From JBBQZU01 sp041749535 (GTDB taxonomy: Bacteria; Bacteroidota; Bacteroidia; Flavobacteriales_D; Cryomorphaceae), in assembly GCA_041749535.1 (NCBI GenBank), contig JBGTBE010000087.1, positions 6,661-70,660 of the forward strand: a DNA stretch of 64,000 nucleotides, in the 5' to 3' direction. The notes beneath the pieces are model-generated. The model made no database searches and was not told where the DNA came from. It saw nothing but the letters and a program-made list of their open reading frames with translations. The position numbers were made by a program, and so were the translations under genes. Below are positions 8,775 to 17,273 of this stretch, piece by piece. Numbering within the stretch: the first letter of the stretch is position 1; every line of letters starts with the position of its first letter.

Positions 8775-9989
8775 ATGATTCAGCCAAATTCATCGCGCAC
8801 ACCCGCGCAACGTGCTTGGTTGCGGTTCCGCGCAAACAGGCAAGCCATGGTTGGCTTGGTTATCATTGCTGTGGCAACACTCATTGCATTACTTGGGGCC
8901 AATATCAGGCCCGATACTGCGCAAGATGCCAATACACAGCAAGTGTCCATCTCACGCAAAGCACCAAACTTTCAAGTTACCATGCTTCGAATTGCATCAG
9001 GAGGGAGCGAAGAGAATTCAGGGTTTTTTAATGCGCTATTTTTTGGCAGCAAGCCAAAAGCGTATTTTGAGATTCCCATTCACAGTTTCTCAATTTCATC
9101 GGATACAATTTCAGGATATTATTACAGCGGTGAAGACAACATACCGGGAAGACCTTTTGCGATGCACCTTGCTTCAGTGATTTTTCCCATAGAACCAGGT
9201 ACACTGGAATGCAGTATCGGGGAATGTGCCGCCACCCTCATGAATGGTTCAATAAAACGCTTTTCGATGGAAGGTGTTGATGAGGTTGTTGGGAAGGAAC
9301 ACATTGTAAAGAAAAAGTTTCTATTGGGTACTGACAAATTTGGCCGTGACATGTTCAGCCGATTGCTTGCCGGCACCATTATATCCCTCTCGGTAGGTCT
9401 CATTTCAGTGCTTATTTCCTTGGTGCTGGGCATTGGCCTTGGAGCAATAGCCGGCTATTTTGGGGGCGGGATTGATGATGCTATTACCTGGCTTATAAAT
9501 GTGATATGGTCAATACCCACCCTTTTGTTGGTCATTGCCATCACCTTTGCACTCGGAAAAGGTTTCGTTCAGGTTTTTATTGCAGTAGGGCTTACGATGT
9601 GGGTTGAAGTAGCACGGGTAGTTCGTGGCCAAGTGCTTTCCCTGAGGCATATGGAATACATTGAAGCAGCCAGAGCGCTGGGATATACACCCATGCGAAT
9701 TATCTTGGTTCACGTAATTCCAAATATCATGGGTCCTGTGATCGTCATCTCTGCGGCCAATTTTGCCAGCGCCATTTTGCTGGAAGCAGGTTTGAGTTTT
9801 CTAGGAATTGGCGCACAGATACCTATGGCTTCATGGGGCCAAATGATTAAGGACCACTACGCCTATATTACCACCAACATGGCTTATCTGGCCATACTTC
9901 CGGGACTTTGCATAATGGTTCTGGTACTCGCATTTATGCTTGTGGGCAGCGGACTTAGAGACGCAATGGATACAAGGTCGAAAGCCTAA
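8775..9989 (+). CDS. ABC transporter permease, DppC/OppC type
   Basis: 404 residues. TM1 (~28-46) is followed by a ~140-residue extracytoplasmic region and then a C-terminal five-helix permease domain. The ATPase-contact EAA loop is clear: EAARALGYTPMRIILVHVIPN. KFLLGTDKFGRDMFSRLLAG is the usual OppC entry to the second helix. OppC proteins are ~300 residues, so this one carries an insert of about 100 residues after TM1. Family members import peptides or nickel with OppB, ATPases and a binding protein, but no partner gene is in the window. It is the third gene of the UPF0104-GT2 operon and overlaps the convergent AtoE-type gene by 4 bp. Confidence 0.92.
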   Translation: MIQPNSSRTPAQRAWLRFRANRQAMVGLVIIAVATLIALLGANIRPDTAQDANTQQVSISRKAPNFQVTMLRIASGGSEENSGFFNALFFGSKPKAYFEIPIHSFSISSDTISGYYYSGEDNIPGRPFAMHLASVIFPIEPGTLECSIGECAATLMNGSIKRFSMEGVDEVVGKEHIVKKKFLLGTDKFGRDMFSRLLAGTIISLSVGLISVLISLVLGIGLGAIAGYFGGGIDDAITWLINVIWSIPTLLLVIAITFALGKGFVQVFIAVGLTMWVEVARVVRGQVLSLRHMEYIEAARALGYTPMRIILVHVIPNIMGPVIVISAANFASAILLEAGLSFLGIGAQIPMASWGQMIKDHYAYITTNMAYLAILPGLCIMVLVLAFMLVGSGLRDAMDTRSKA

Positions 9990-11374
9990 AATACCCAAAG
10001 GGCACACATGTATATTACACCACCGACAACCATAAAAAAAAGTGTGTATGGCAATATTTCTCGCGCACGAAGCCCAGTGATAGCGAGGAGTGGAAGTGCC
10101 CAAAATGGTTGAAGCATATTGGTAACCTGATCGCCATATGCCATTGCAAGTATACTTTTTCCAAGATCTATGTTCAATGCCATGGTCGATTCAATAATTA
10201 CCGGACCCTGAATCATCCATTGTCCACCTCCGCTAGGAATGAATATATTGATCAGCGCAGCGCTTAAAAAGGTGAGAATGGCGTGTGAGCTGCCTCCAGA
10301 ATTGTGTATGAAAAACTGGGCCAAAGCTTCGACCATACCGGTATTTTTCATCACTCCCATGATTCCAAAATAAAGCGGAAATTGGATTAAGATTGAAGAA
10401 GCACCTCGCGCGGCTTCTTCAGCCGCACCAGCAAACTTGTGTAGGTTTCCATGTGCCACGAGACCTACACCAAATAATAAAAGGTTAATGAAATTCGCAT
10501 CTATATAATGGAGTTTGCCATCCATGGCCATGTAGGATGCATAAGCCGCAGCTGTAAAGAGAGAAAATATTCCCAAACCTAGAGCCAACAAAGGCTTGTG
10601 ATCCAAGCGCTCTGCTCTGAATTGAGGATACATGTTTTCTTCTCTTTTTTCCCGAGAGTTTCGCAGAACATATTCAGATGGTATGCTCTTTTTGCCGAGA
10701 GAATAGGCGCTAAATGGAACGATGATCAGCAAGGCGATCGATACCGAGATGTTCATAGAAGAGAGTATTGTATCTCCAAATCCTATGGCATCAGGCAACG
10801 TTGCCAAGTTGGTGCCTAATCCACTCATAAGTGAGTCGAGGTGCCCGGGTTCAGCTACCTTAATCAATGAACTACCACTAAAACCGCCATGAAAAACCAT
10901 CATCCCAGTATAGCCACAGGCGCCAATCAAAGGATAGTTTATACGCAACCCTTTGCGCTGACTTCTTTCACCTATTTTGCGTGCAAAAACAGCACCCAAT
11001 ATGAGTCCAAGCCCCCAATTTAACAAGCCAGCTGCGATGCACACGAAAGTTACTATGGCAGCAGCCTTAGCGGTGCTGTTGCAGTATTTGGCTGCATAGT
11101 TTATCGCATCAGACACAGGAGCGGAAAGCGCTAAGGAATGTCCGAGAACCAAGATGAGCATCATTTGAAAGGCAAAGACAAGCATAGGACTGTCCCAAAT
11201 ACCCTGATACCACATGGTGGTGACGCTGATGGTATGCAGGCCTAATCCGACCCCATCAGGTTTGAAAAAGAGTATCGCTACAGAAAGCACGAATGCAGTA
11301 AGAATGACTGCCAAGGCAAATGGGCCTGGCATAGCTGATCTGAATATAAATTCGAACCTTTCTGAAAATGACAT
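9986..11374 (-). CDS. Short-chain fatty acid transporter family (AtoE-like) membrane protein
   Basis: 462 residues with about 11-12 hydrophobic helices. The sequence has the AtoE/TIGR00366 look: MSFSERFEFIFRSAMPGPFA at the N-terminus, NWGLGLILGAVFARKIG, and the conserved FIPSGGGQWMIQGP stretch near residue 375. Characterised AtoE proteins carry short-chain fatty acids such as acetoacetate or butyrate. It stands alone, convergent with the OppC-like gene (4-bp overlap). The beta-oxidation operon at 40-46 kb is a possible metabolic link, by inference only. Confidence 0.9.
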   Translation of the reverse strand: MSFSERFEFIFRSAMPGPFALAVILTAFVLSVAILFFKPDGVGLGLHTISVTTMWYQGIWDSPMLVFAFQMMLILVLGHSLALSAPVSDAINYAAKYCNSTAKAAAIVTFVCIAAGLLNWGLGLILGAVFARKIGERSQRKGLRINYPLIGACGYTGMMVFHGGFSGSSLIKVAEPGHLDSLMSGLGTNLATLPDAIGFGDTILSSMNISVSIALLIIVPFSAYSLGKKSIPSEYVLRNSREKREENMYPQFRAERLDHKPLLALGLGIFSLFTAAAYASYMAMDGKLHYIDANFINLLLFGVGLVAHGNLHKFAGAAEEAARGASSILIQFPLYFGIMGVMKNTGMVEALAQFFIHNSGGSSHAILTFLSAALINIFIPSGGGQWMIQGPVIIESTMALNIDLGKSILAMAYGDQVTNMLQPFWALPLLAITGLRAREILPYTLFFMVVGGVIYMCALWVF

Positions 11375-11401
11375 TTTCCTCAGCTAAACACAGCAAAGGA
11401 T

Positions 11402-11773
11402 TTAGAAAGGAAGGTCATCACTCTCTTCATTCATTCGCACAGGCTCTGCGCTAGGCATAGGAGGAAGATCGCTACCCAGATTAGATGCAGGGGCTTCTTT
11501 CTCCAGTCTCCACGCTTCGAGCGTGTTGAAATATTTAATCTCCTTCGTATTTGGGTTTTCCCACTTTCGCCCGCGAAGGTTGAAGTTTACTTTTACAGTT
11601 TCACCTGTATTCATCGGGTCCAAAAGTGAGCACCGATCCTGCGTGAGTTGAAACATTACCTCTTGAGGATATTGACTTGCTTCATCACTCAATACGAATT
11701 CTCGTTTGCGAAAAGAGTCTGTTACTTGCTGTGTGTCGAATTTGGCGACAAGTTTGCCTGAAAATGAAAACAT
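11402..11773 (-). CDS. DUF3127-family protein
   Basis: 123 residues. The pattern FSGKLVAKFDTQQVTDSFRK, EVMFQLTQDRC and the conserved core VNFNLRGRKWENP with EIKYFNTLEAWRLE matches DUF3127, a Bacteroidota family of unknown function that reads like a small OB-fold. The C-terminal 25 residues are low-complexity and acidic and end in DDLPF, a tail resembling the acidic tips of SSB proteins. A nucleic-acid link is therefore possible but unproven. It lies 11 bp after the flavin reductase gene and is probably co-transcribed. Confidence 0.85.
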   Translation of the reverse strand: MFSFSGKLVAKFDTQQVTDSFRKREFVLSDEASQYPQEVMFQLTQDRCSLLDPMNTGETVKVNFNLRGRKWENPNTKEIKYFNTLEAWRLEKEAPASNLGSDLPPMPSAEPVRMNEESDDLPF

Positions 11774-11784
11774 AAGATTTATGG

Positions 11785-12678
11785 TTAATTGTTAAAACTC
11801 AATAATGTGAGCAAGGCTTTGCGGGCATCGCCATTGCTGATGTGCAATTTAGCTCGTTGGTGCAATTCTTTTTCCAAAAGGATAGGATCATCCTGTAGGG
11901 AAACAAATAATTCTGCCAACTCAGTAAGCCTGTACTCATTTACTTCGGTCTCATCGGGCAGTGATTCTACATTGCCTAACTGACCAAGGTCATTGCCCGA
12001 CAAGATAAGACTATTTCTAATATCTGCGGGCAGTGAATTTACACCTATTCCTATACTTTGGAGCGGTTTAGGTACTTCAAAAAGTGCAGCTCCAAAGGCA
12101 CGTGCATACCAATCGCCTCCCATGCGCGCTACAGTATCAATGCGCGTTTGGTCAATCCGTAGCTCTTCGTTAATCAGGTCTTCCCTAACATGGATTCTGA
12201 GTACCTCACAGATCACCAAATTTCCAGCTCCTCCTTCGTTACCCAGCGCAACAACATCATTCACTTTGCATTCAAACTGAACAGGTGATTCTTTCACTCT
12301 AAAAGGTGTTACCAAATCTGATTTGAGCATGGTGAAACCAGATTTTTCAAATTCATTCACCCCTTTGGGATACTCAGTGCTTGCCAAAGACATTTGATGC
12401 ACCATATCATAGTTTACAATATTGATCACCACCTCTTTGGTTTCGAGAATATTTTCCAGGGTGTGTTTCGTGGTATTGTCTCTGCCTCGTCTTGCCGGAG
12501 AAAAAATAAGAATGGGTGGACGCGCACTGAACACATTAAAAAAGCTAAAAGGAGAGAGATTGGGGTTTTCATCCCTGTCTACCGTGCTGGCAAAAGCGAT
12601 GGGTCTTGGTCCAATAGACCCCAATAATATGCCGTGAAGCTTGGCTGTGGGCAACTCTGAAGGAGAAAAACTCCGCAT
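11785..12678 (-). CDS. Flavin reductase-like, FMN-binding protein
   Basis: 297 residues. The N-terminal ~200 residues form the flavin reductase-like split barrel with LLGSIGPRPIAFASTVDRDG-like opening (LGSIGPRPIAFASTVDRDEN), NLSPFSFFNVFSARPP and the KHTLENILETKEVVINIV segment. Bacteroidota homologues are annotated as flavin reductase family oxidoreductases. The C-terminal ~80 residues, rich in Glu and Leu, are an extension of unknown role. Electron acceptor and partner are not predictable. A -7 box lies 16-23 bp upstream. Confidence 0.88.
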   Translation of the reverse strand: MRSFSPSELPTAKLHGILLGSIGPRPIAFASTVDRDENPNLSPFSFFNVFSARPPILIFSPARRGRDNTTKHTLENILETKEVVINIVNYDMVHQMSLASTEYPKGVNEFEKSGFTMLKSDLVTPFRVKESPVQFECKVNDVVALGNEGGAGNLVICEVLRIHVREDLINEELRIDQTRIDTVARMGGDWYARAFGAALFEVPKPLQSIGIGVNSLPADIRNSLILSGNDLGQLGNVESLPDETEVNEYRLTELAELFVSLQDDPILLEKELHQRAKLHISNGDARKALLTLLSFNN

Positions 12679-12693
12679 TGATTAAAATTTTTA

Positions 12694-12701
12694 CAAAGGT
12701 A
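12694..12701 (-). promoter_or_regulatory. Candidate -7 box (TACCTTTG) for the flavin reductase-DUF3127 operon
   Basis: On the minus strand TACCTTTG matches TAnnTTTG exactly and ends 16 bp before the ATG at 12678. No clear -33 TTG at the usual distance. Confidence 0.5.
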
Positions 12702-12726
12702 AAAACTCGATCAGATCATAAGTCGG

Positions 12727-12756
12727 TTTGTTTTTAACCAAATCTCGTTATCTTTG
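12727..12756 (+). promoter_or_regulatory. Bacteroidota-type promoter of tRNA-Leu
   Basis: TTTG (12727-12730) and TATCTTTG (12749-12756) are separated by 18 bp, matching the Bacteroidota -33/-7 pattern. The mature tRNA begins 17 bp after the -7 box. This is one of the two best promoters in the window. Confidence 0.75.
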
Positions 12757-12773
12757 CCGCCCCGATGACCACT

Positions 12774-12855
12774 GCGGATGTGGTGAAATTGGTAGACACG
12801 CCAGACTTAGGATCTGGTGCCGCGAGGTATGGGGGTTCGAGTCCCTTCATCCGCA
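12774..12855 (+). tRNA. tRNA-Leu (anticodon UAG)
   Basis: 82 nt. The acceptor arms GCGGATG (12774-12780) and CATCCGC (12848-12854) pair perfectly, followed by discriminator A. The anticodon stem CCAGA/TCTGG encloses the loop CTTAGGA with TAG at 12808-12810. The D-arm contains TGGTAGAC, the T-arm GGGGGTTCGAGTCCC, and the variable arm is long, as in class II tRNAs. CCA is not encoded. It reads CUN leucine codons. Confidence 0.96.
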
Positions 12856-12860
12856 CTAGA

Positions 12861-12891
12861 AAGCTGCTCCTTCATGGAAGCAGCTTTTTTT
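12861..12891 (+). terminator. Terminator after tRNA-Leu
   Basis: AAGCTGCT pairs with AGCAGCTT across a short loop, followed by seven T residues. It starts 5 bp after the tRNA and precedes the end of the convergent serine hydrolase gene. Confidence 0.88.
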
Positions 12892-12906
12892 ATTATGAAT
12901 ACTTAA

Positions 12907-14286
12907 CTACTGGTTCAATTTTGGGATGCCGCCTTCAATTTCCACTGTATTTGTTTCGGAGTCTTCCTTTGCGGCATTCTTAATTTCAAGTACCCATGAA
13001 TTGAAATCGAAATCGGTTTCATCATATGTAACACCAAGTCTTACTACCACCATTTTCTCCTTTTGGAGAATAGCTACTTGTTGCCCCTGAAATCCATCAA
13101 ACCAATAATCTTCAGGATCTAGATTGCTGTATTTTCCAGATTGATTTGTCCACACCTGCCCTCCATATTGACCAGCAGAAGCTTGAGACGGAGTTCTGAT
13201 AAAGTCAATCCAAGTGGAGTCAATAATTTGCTCATTCATCCACCTTCCGTGTTGCAAAGTCAATTGGCCAACCTTTGCCCAATCTCGTGCAGAAGCATAT
13301 GCATAAGAGGAACCTACGAAATGCCCCGACCTGTCGGTCTCAAGCAAGAAAGTTTTTGCACCAATTGGGGCGAATATAGAAGCATAGGGGAAATTGATGT
13401 ATGCTTCACTTGTGCTGAATGCATCGCTGAGTGCATTGGCCAGTATGTTGGTTGTTCCACTGCTGTATAACCATGTTTCACCGGGCTTATGGGCCAAAGA
13501 AACTGAGGCTGCATATTCACCCATATTTTCTTCCCTATAGAGCATTGCAGTAGCATTCGATACTTTGCCATAGTCTTCTTCCCAGTCCAGACCGGTGGTC
13601 ATCTGCATGATTTGTCTCAACGTAATTTGGCCTCGCTCATCGTTTTGCCACCCAACAATTGGCGCGGGTTCATCAAGATTCCAATACCCATTTTTGTGAA
13701 GAACTCCCGCCAGCAAACCTGTGATGCTCTTTGCCATACTCCACCCTAGTAAGGGAGTTTCAGTGCCAATACCACTTGCATAAGCTTCACCGATTATTTC
13801 GCCGTTTTGTAATACCACAACTGCTCTGCTTTGCAGCAGTGAGCTACCCTCTTTGTCGAAGACGCGCATGATCGCTTCTTGCATGGATTGGTTTCCAGTT
13901 ATTACCTTTTCAGGAAATATCTCAGCTCCGTAATCCGCATCGTAGATTTTTATGGATGTAGTCAAATATTCATCTGCAATACGCTTGTTCATCACCACGC
14001 AACCCTGACCCTCACGATACACAGCCTTCTTTTTATGCATTCCGAAAACCGATGATTCTATAACTTTTTGCCCGGCATCAGCTTTATTGGTGGCCAGCCA
14101 CAATGGGCCGAAGCCCAATTCTACGCGCTCAGCTTCTTCTTGCGAAAGCCCTGTAACGAACATACACGAACAGAGGATCTTTGCATTATAGCCAGAAATT
14201 ATTTCAAGTTTTGGGTAGAGAAAGATGTAAAAGAGCAATCCAACCAATGCCAGTAGGGAAATTATTGCGGTAAGTGTCTTTTTCAT
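12907..14286 (-). CDS. Serine hydrolase, beta-lactamase class C/PBP-like, membrane-anchored
   Basis: 459 residues. An uncleaved or signal-type hydrophobic segment covers residues ~4-27. The catalytic SxxK motif is SMAK in LLGWSMAKSITG, the second motif is YSSGTTN (Tyr-Ser-Ser), and the segment IMQMTTGLDWEED is the usual post-SxxK region of the 6-aminohexanoate-dimer hydrolase/class C family. These enzymes act in the periplasm as esterases, DD-peptidases or amidases; substrate is not predictable and antibiotic resistance should not be assumed. It is monocistronic and convergent with the tRNA-Leu unit. Confidence 0.9.
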   Translation of the reverse strand: MKKTLTAIISLLALVGLLFYIFLYPKLEIISGYNAKILCSCMFVTGLSQEEAERVELGFGPLWLATNKADAGQKVIESSVFGMHKKKAVYREGQGCVVMNKRIADEYLTTSIKIYDADYGAEIFPEKVITGNQSMQEAIMRVFDKEGSSLLQSRAVVVLQNGEIIGEAYASGIGTETPLLGWSMAKSITGLLAGVLHKNGYWNLDEPAPIVGWQNDERGQITLRQIMQMTTGLDWEEDYGKVSNATAMLYREENMGEYAASVSLAHKPGETWLYSSGTTNILANALSDAFSTSEAYINFPYASIFAPIGAKTFLLETDRSGHFVGSSYAYASARDWAKVGQLTLQHGRWMNEQIIDSTWIDFIRTPSQASAGQYGGQVWTNQSGKYSNLDPEDYWFDGFQGQQVAILQKEKMVVVRLGVTYDETDFDFNSWVLEIKNAAKEDSETNTVEIEGGIPKLNQ

Positions 14287-14406
14287 GGTTAGCTTTGTAG
14301 ACTGGGATGGTTGGATTCGCTGCGAATGGATAAAGTAAATGAAACTTTGTGGTGGTTCAAAACATTTGGTTGCAGGCCGACGTAATCATTGCAAATAACT
14401 GAAATT

Positions 14407-15198
14407 ATGAGAACTGCCTTTGTTTATGATATAGTGAAACGCTGGGTTTTTTTAGGAGCCACAGTGATAATGGTATTCATGAATTTTCTCTCAAATGCCA
14501 TTCCTTTTGGCGGTCAAACCAATGCTGAAGTGAGCGCCCTATACCCAACCCTCATCACTCCCGCAGGCTATGCATTCTCTATATGGGGAGTTATATATGT
14601 CACCCTCTTGGTCCTTGCTGTTTTCCAACTTCAAAGGGCGAGAGAGATTCGATTCTACAAATTGGTGTGGCCATATTTTATTATTAGCTGTATTGCCAAT
14701 TCCCTTTGGCTAGTTGCTTTCCAGAATGAATGGCTTGGGCTGTCTGTCGCAATAATACTGGTTTTGCTTTGGAGTCTTTTTTCCATTTTCAAGCTTTTCT
14801 ATAGACTCAGAAGACTTCTCAATACTACCCATAAATTCTTCTTTCATATTCCAATGGGTCTATATTTTGGGTGGGTGAGTATAGCTACTATGGTCAATGT
14901 GGCCGTCTTTGTCCGTTCACTAAACCTATCCTTTCTAACTGGTCTTGATGAAGTTTGCGCCATCGCATTACTCACATTGGGTTTCGCACTCACCATGTAC
15001 GTCCTATTGGCGCACAGAGATTATTTTTTCGCCTTGTCAGTCATTTGGGCATATGTGGCTATTTGGATTGCAAACACTGATTGCGACTCAGTGATGAATA
15101 CAGCAAAAATTGCGGCAATTGTTCTAACAGCCACTCTGCTGTTCCAGTTTGTTTCAGGGCGGTTAAAAGTGGCATTCTACGGGAAACAGGTTTCCTGA
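14407..15198 (+). CDS. TspO/MBR-family-like membrane protein (long form)
   Basis: 263 residues from ATG 14407; an in-frame TTG at 14389 could add six residues but the ATG is preferred. Seven to eight hydrophobic segments are visible. PAGYAFSIWGVIYVTLL and the tryptophan-rich ANSLWLVAFQNEW resemble TspO/tryptophan-rich sensory proteins, but this protein is about 100 residues longer than classical five-helix TspO. The long form is a separate Bacteroidota/cyanobacterial group of unknown ligand; classical members bind tetrapyrroles. It ends 7 bp from the convergent waaA gene. Confidence 0.75.
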   Translation: MRTAFVYDIVKRWVFLGATVIMVFMNFLSNAIPFGGQTNAEVSALYPTLITPAGYAFSIWGVIYVTLLVLAVFQLQRAREIRFYKLVWPYFIISCIANSLWLVAFQNEWLGLSVAIILVLLWSLFSIFKLFYRLRRLLNTTHKFFFHIPMGLYFGWVSIATMVNVAVFVRSLNLSFLTGLDEVCAIALLTLGFALTMYVLLAHRDYFFALSVIWAYVAIWIANTDCDSVMNTAKIAAIVLTATLLFQFVSGRLKVAFYGKQVS

Positions 15199-15205
15199 TG
15201 TAAAT

Positions 15206-16426
15206 TCAGCTATTGAGTATGCTATTTATAGAAGACACAATGGTCTTTGTAGCGCCTCCGTTGGTAAGCACCAGATTTCTTGCAGCCTTACCAGCCTCAT
15301 TAATTCCATCTGGATACTTAAGCCATTTATTTAATGTCAATTCAAAGTCGGAGTAGTTTGCTATGCTGACGGCAGCTCCGGAAGCTATAAGGTCTACAGC
15401 TTCTTTGAACTTCTCATATTTAGGCCCAAAAATAATTGGCTTACCGTACACAGCAGCTTCCAGGGTGTTGTGTATTCCAGCGCCAAATCCCCCACCAATA
15501 TAGCAGATATCGCCATAGTGATATAGCTTATTAAGCAAGCCTATCGTGTCAATTATCAGCACATTACAAGACACAGAAGCTGCACTCCACTCAGAGAATA
15601 AAATTGAGTTATGGAATTTTGCTTGTAACGCTCTAATGTGCAACTTGTCCGTTTCGTGAGGTGCCACAATCAGCTTGATGCCATATCTTTCAGCATTTGA
15701 GCCCAAGTAGGTGTGAAGTATTTCTTCATCTGCGGGCCATGTACTCCCTGCCACCAATATCGCGCTACCCCTCGTGAACGCTTCGATCTTAGGCAAGGCT
15801 TTCCATTCATTACATACCGCGATAACCCGATCAAAACGGGTGTCGCCTGCCACCGTTGAGCTGACCCCTACTTTTGACAGCAATTCAGCGCTTTTCTCAT
15901 CCTGGGTGAAAATGTGATTGATCATTTTCAAAGTCTTTGAGAACCAAGTTCCCCAAGGCTTAAAGTACACCTGGCTTTCTCGAAATTTTGCTGAAATGAG
16001 AAAAATGGGTATAGACCTACCTTGTAAAGCTGCGATGTAGTTGTGCCAAATCTCATACTTTACAAAGATGGCCAATCTCGGATTGTAGGTATTTAGAAAT
16101 TTCTTCACATTGGCGGGTGTGTCGGCAGGAAGATAGCACACCAGGTCGGCACCTGGATAGGTTTTGCGAATTTCGTAACCGGAAGGACTAAAGAAGGTAA
16201 GTAGGATTTTTACTTCAGGATGTTGTGCCCTAATCAATTCTAGCACAGGCCTGCCTTGTTCAAATTCTCCAAGTGAAGCGCAGTGCATCCAAACTGGTCT
16301 TTCTGCGAGTGGTACTGAAGTCACTTTTCTACCGCTTACCCATAGACGGGCTTTCGGATGCCAAAGCGCTGTGACCCGAATTGCTGCGGTATAGATGAGG
16401 ATACCAAGGTTGTATAAGTTTCGCAT
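15206..16426 (-). CDS. waaA: 3-deoxy-D-manno-octulosonic acid transferase
   Basis: 406 residues. An N-terminal membrane anchor is followed by PVWMHCASLGEFEQGRPV, the family signature with the catalytic-type Glu of GLGEF/ASLGEFEQ. The C-terminal Rossmann half contains the CMP-Kdo site region (ICYIGGGFGAGIHNTLEAAVYGKP). The enzyme adds Kdo to lipid A precursor at the inner membrane. It is 1 bp downstream of an outer-membrane protein gene in the same direction, and divergent from the nucleotide-sugar operon. Some Bacteroidota enzymes add one Kdo; valency cannot be read here. Confidence 0.96.
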   Translation of the reverse strand: MRNLYNLGILIYTAAIRVTALWHPKARLWVSGRKVTSVPLAERPVWMHCASLGEFEQGRPVLELIRAQHPEVKILLTFFSPSGYEIRKTYPGADLVCYLPADTPANVKKFLNTYNPRLAIFVKYEIWHNYIAALQGRSIPIFLISAKFRESQVYFKPWGTWFSKTLKMINHIFTQDEKSAELLSKVGVSSTVAGDTRFDRVIAVCNEWKALPKIEAFTRGSAILVAGSTWPADEEILHTYLGSNAERYGIKLIVAPHETDKLHIRALQAKFHNSILFSEWSAASVSCNVLIIDTIGLLNKLYHYGDICYIGGGFGAGIHNTLEAAVYGKPIIFGPKYEKFKEAVDLIASGAAVSIANYSDFELTLNKWLKYPDGINEAGKAARNLVLTNGGATKTIVSSINSILNS

Positions 16427-16427
16427 T

Positions 16428-17204
16428 CTATTTGACGTAGAAACTGTCGTCCGTCTGTTTGTAAACCGGAAGCGCCCAACCCACCCTGAGTCCTATCATA
16501 AAATCTGTGTAGATATCATCGGTATAGCGCATTTCATCAATGTTGTATGTTCTGAAATCACGTGTGAATCCTTGGTAAAAGTCAAATCCCACATAGAAAT
16601 TAGCGAACCGGTTGTTGCTGAAGTTTTGGTACCCGATGAATTGATAAAGTGCTGGCCCTGCCCTCTTCCTATCATATCCTTTTCGGTAATCTCCTTCAAG
16701 CGGAGGAATGTCGGCCTCACGGGTTTCAATCCATGTGCGGTGCTCTAAATAATTCAACCCAAACTTCACTACAATGCCTGAATTTGGATTTGGTCCGATG
16801 ACCGGAAATATCTTTCCAGCGTAAAACCCAGTGGCAAAGCCTCTTTCCTGAACTACTACCGTGATGTATTCCCCTTCTACGCCTATTATAAATCCGTCCT
16901 GGGTCCTCAATTCCTTAAAAAGCTCATTTGAATCTTTTACCTCATTGCCAAAAAGATAATTGAAATCAACCCCGAAAAGAAAGTTGTTCTTGGTTTTGTA
17001 TGCATATGAAAAACCAACCATGGCGTTGGTGCCGTAGAGTTTGCTCATATCTCCGTATGGCAGATGAAAACCGCCCTGAATTTGGAATAACGACATGGGA
17101 ACGCCTTCCTTTGATACATTGCCCTGAGCATGTGTCAAATGGCTGAAAAGGAATGCTAAAGCAATGAAGATCAGTTCTTTTTTTACCATGATACTTGTTG
17201 GCAT
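16428..17204 (-). CDS. Outer-membrane beta-barrel-type protein of unknown function
   Basis: 258 residues from 17204; the start may be the internal ATG at 17189 (MVKKELIFIALAF), which gives a better signal peptide ending near THAQG. The mature part has many amphipathic strands with aromatic residues (FGVDFNYLFG, FATGFYAGKIF, FANFYVGFDFYQGF) and ends in a barrel-like strand region. It is adjacent to and 1 bp upstream of waaA, hence probably co-expressed with LPS synthesis. No specific function was recognised. Confidence 0.75.
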   Translation of the reverse strand: MPTSIMVKKELIFIALAFLFSHLTHAQGNVSKEGVPMSLFQIQGGFHLPYGDMSKLYGTNAMVGFSYAYKTKNNFLFGVDFNYLFGNEVKDSNELFKELRTQDGFIIGVEGEYITVVVQERGFATGFYAGKIFPVIGPNPNSGIVVKFGLNYLEHRTWIETREADIPPLEGDYRKGYDRKRAGPALYQFIGYQNFSNNRFANFYVGFDFYQGFTRDFRTYNIDEMRYTDDIYTDFMIGLRVGWALPVYKQTDDSFYVK

Positions 17205-17273
17205 CCTACTCTCTTCAAAAGGGTTGAGTTGGTATAAATGAGTATATTCGCCGACGCAAATTTAAACCTTTCG

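Noticed and set aside
12907..14286. Antibiotic-resistance beta-lactamase
   Set aside because: The SxxK and YxS motifs fit the wide serine hydrolase family with an N-terminal membrane anchor and extra domain; no class-specific resistance features are seen.
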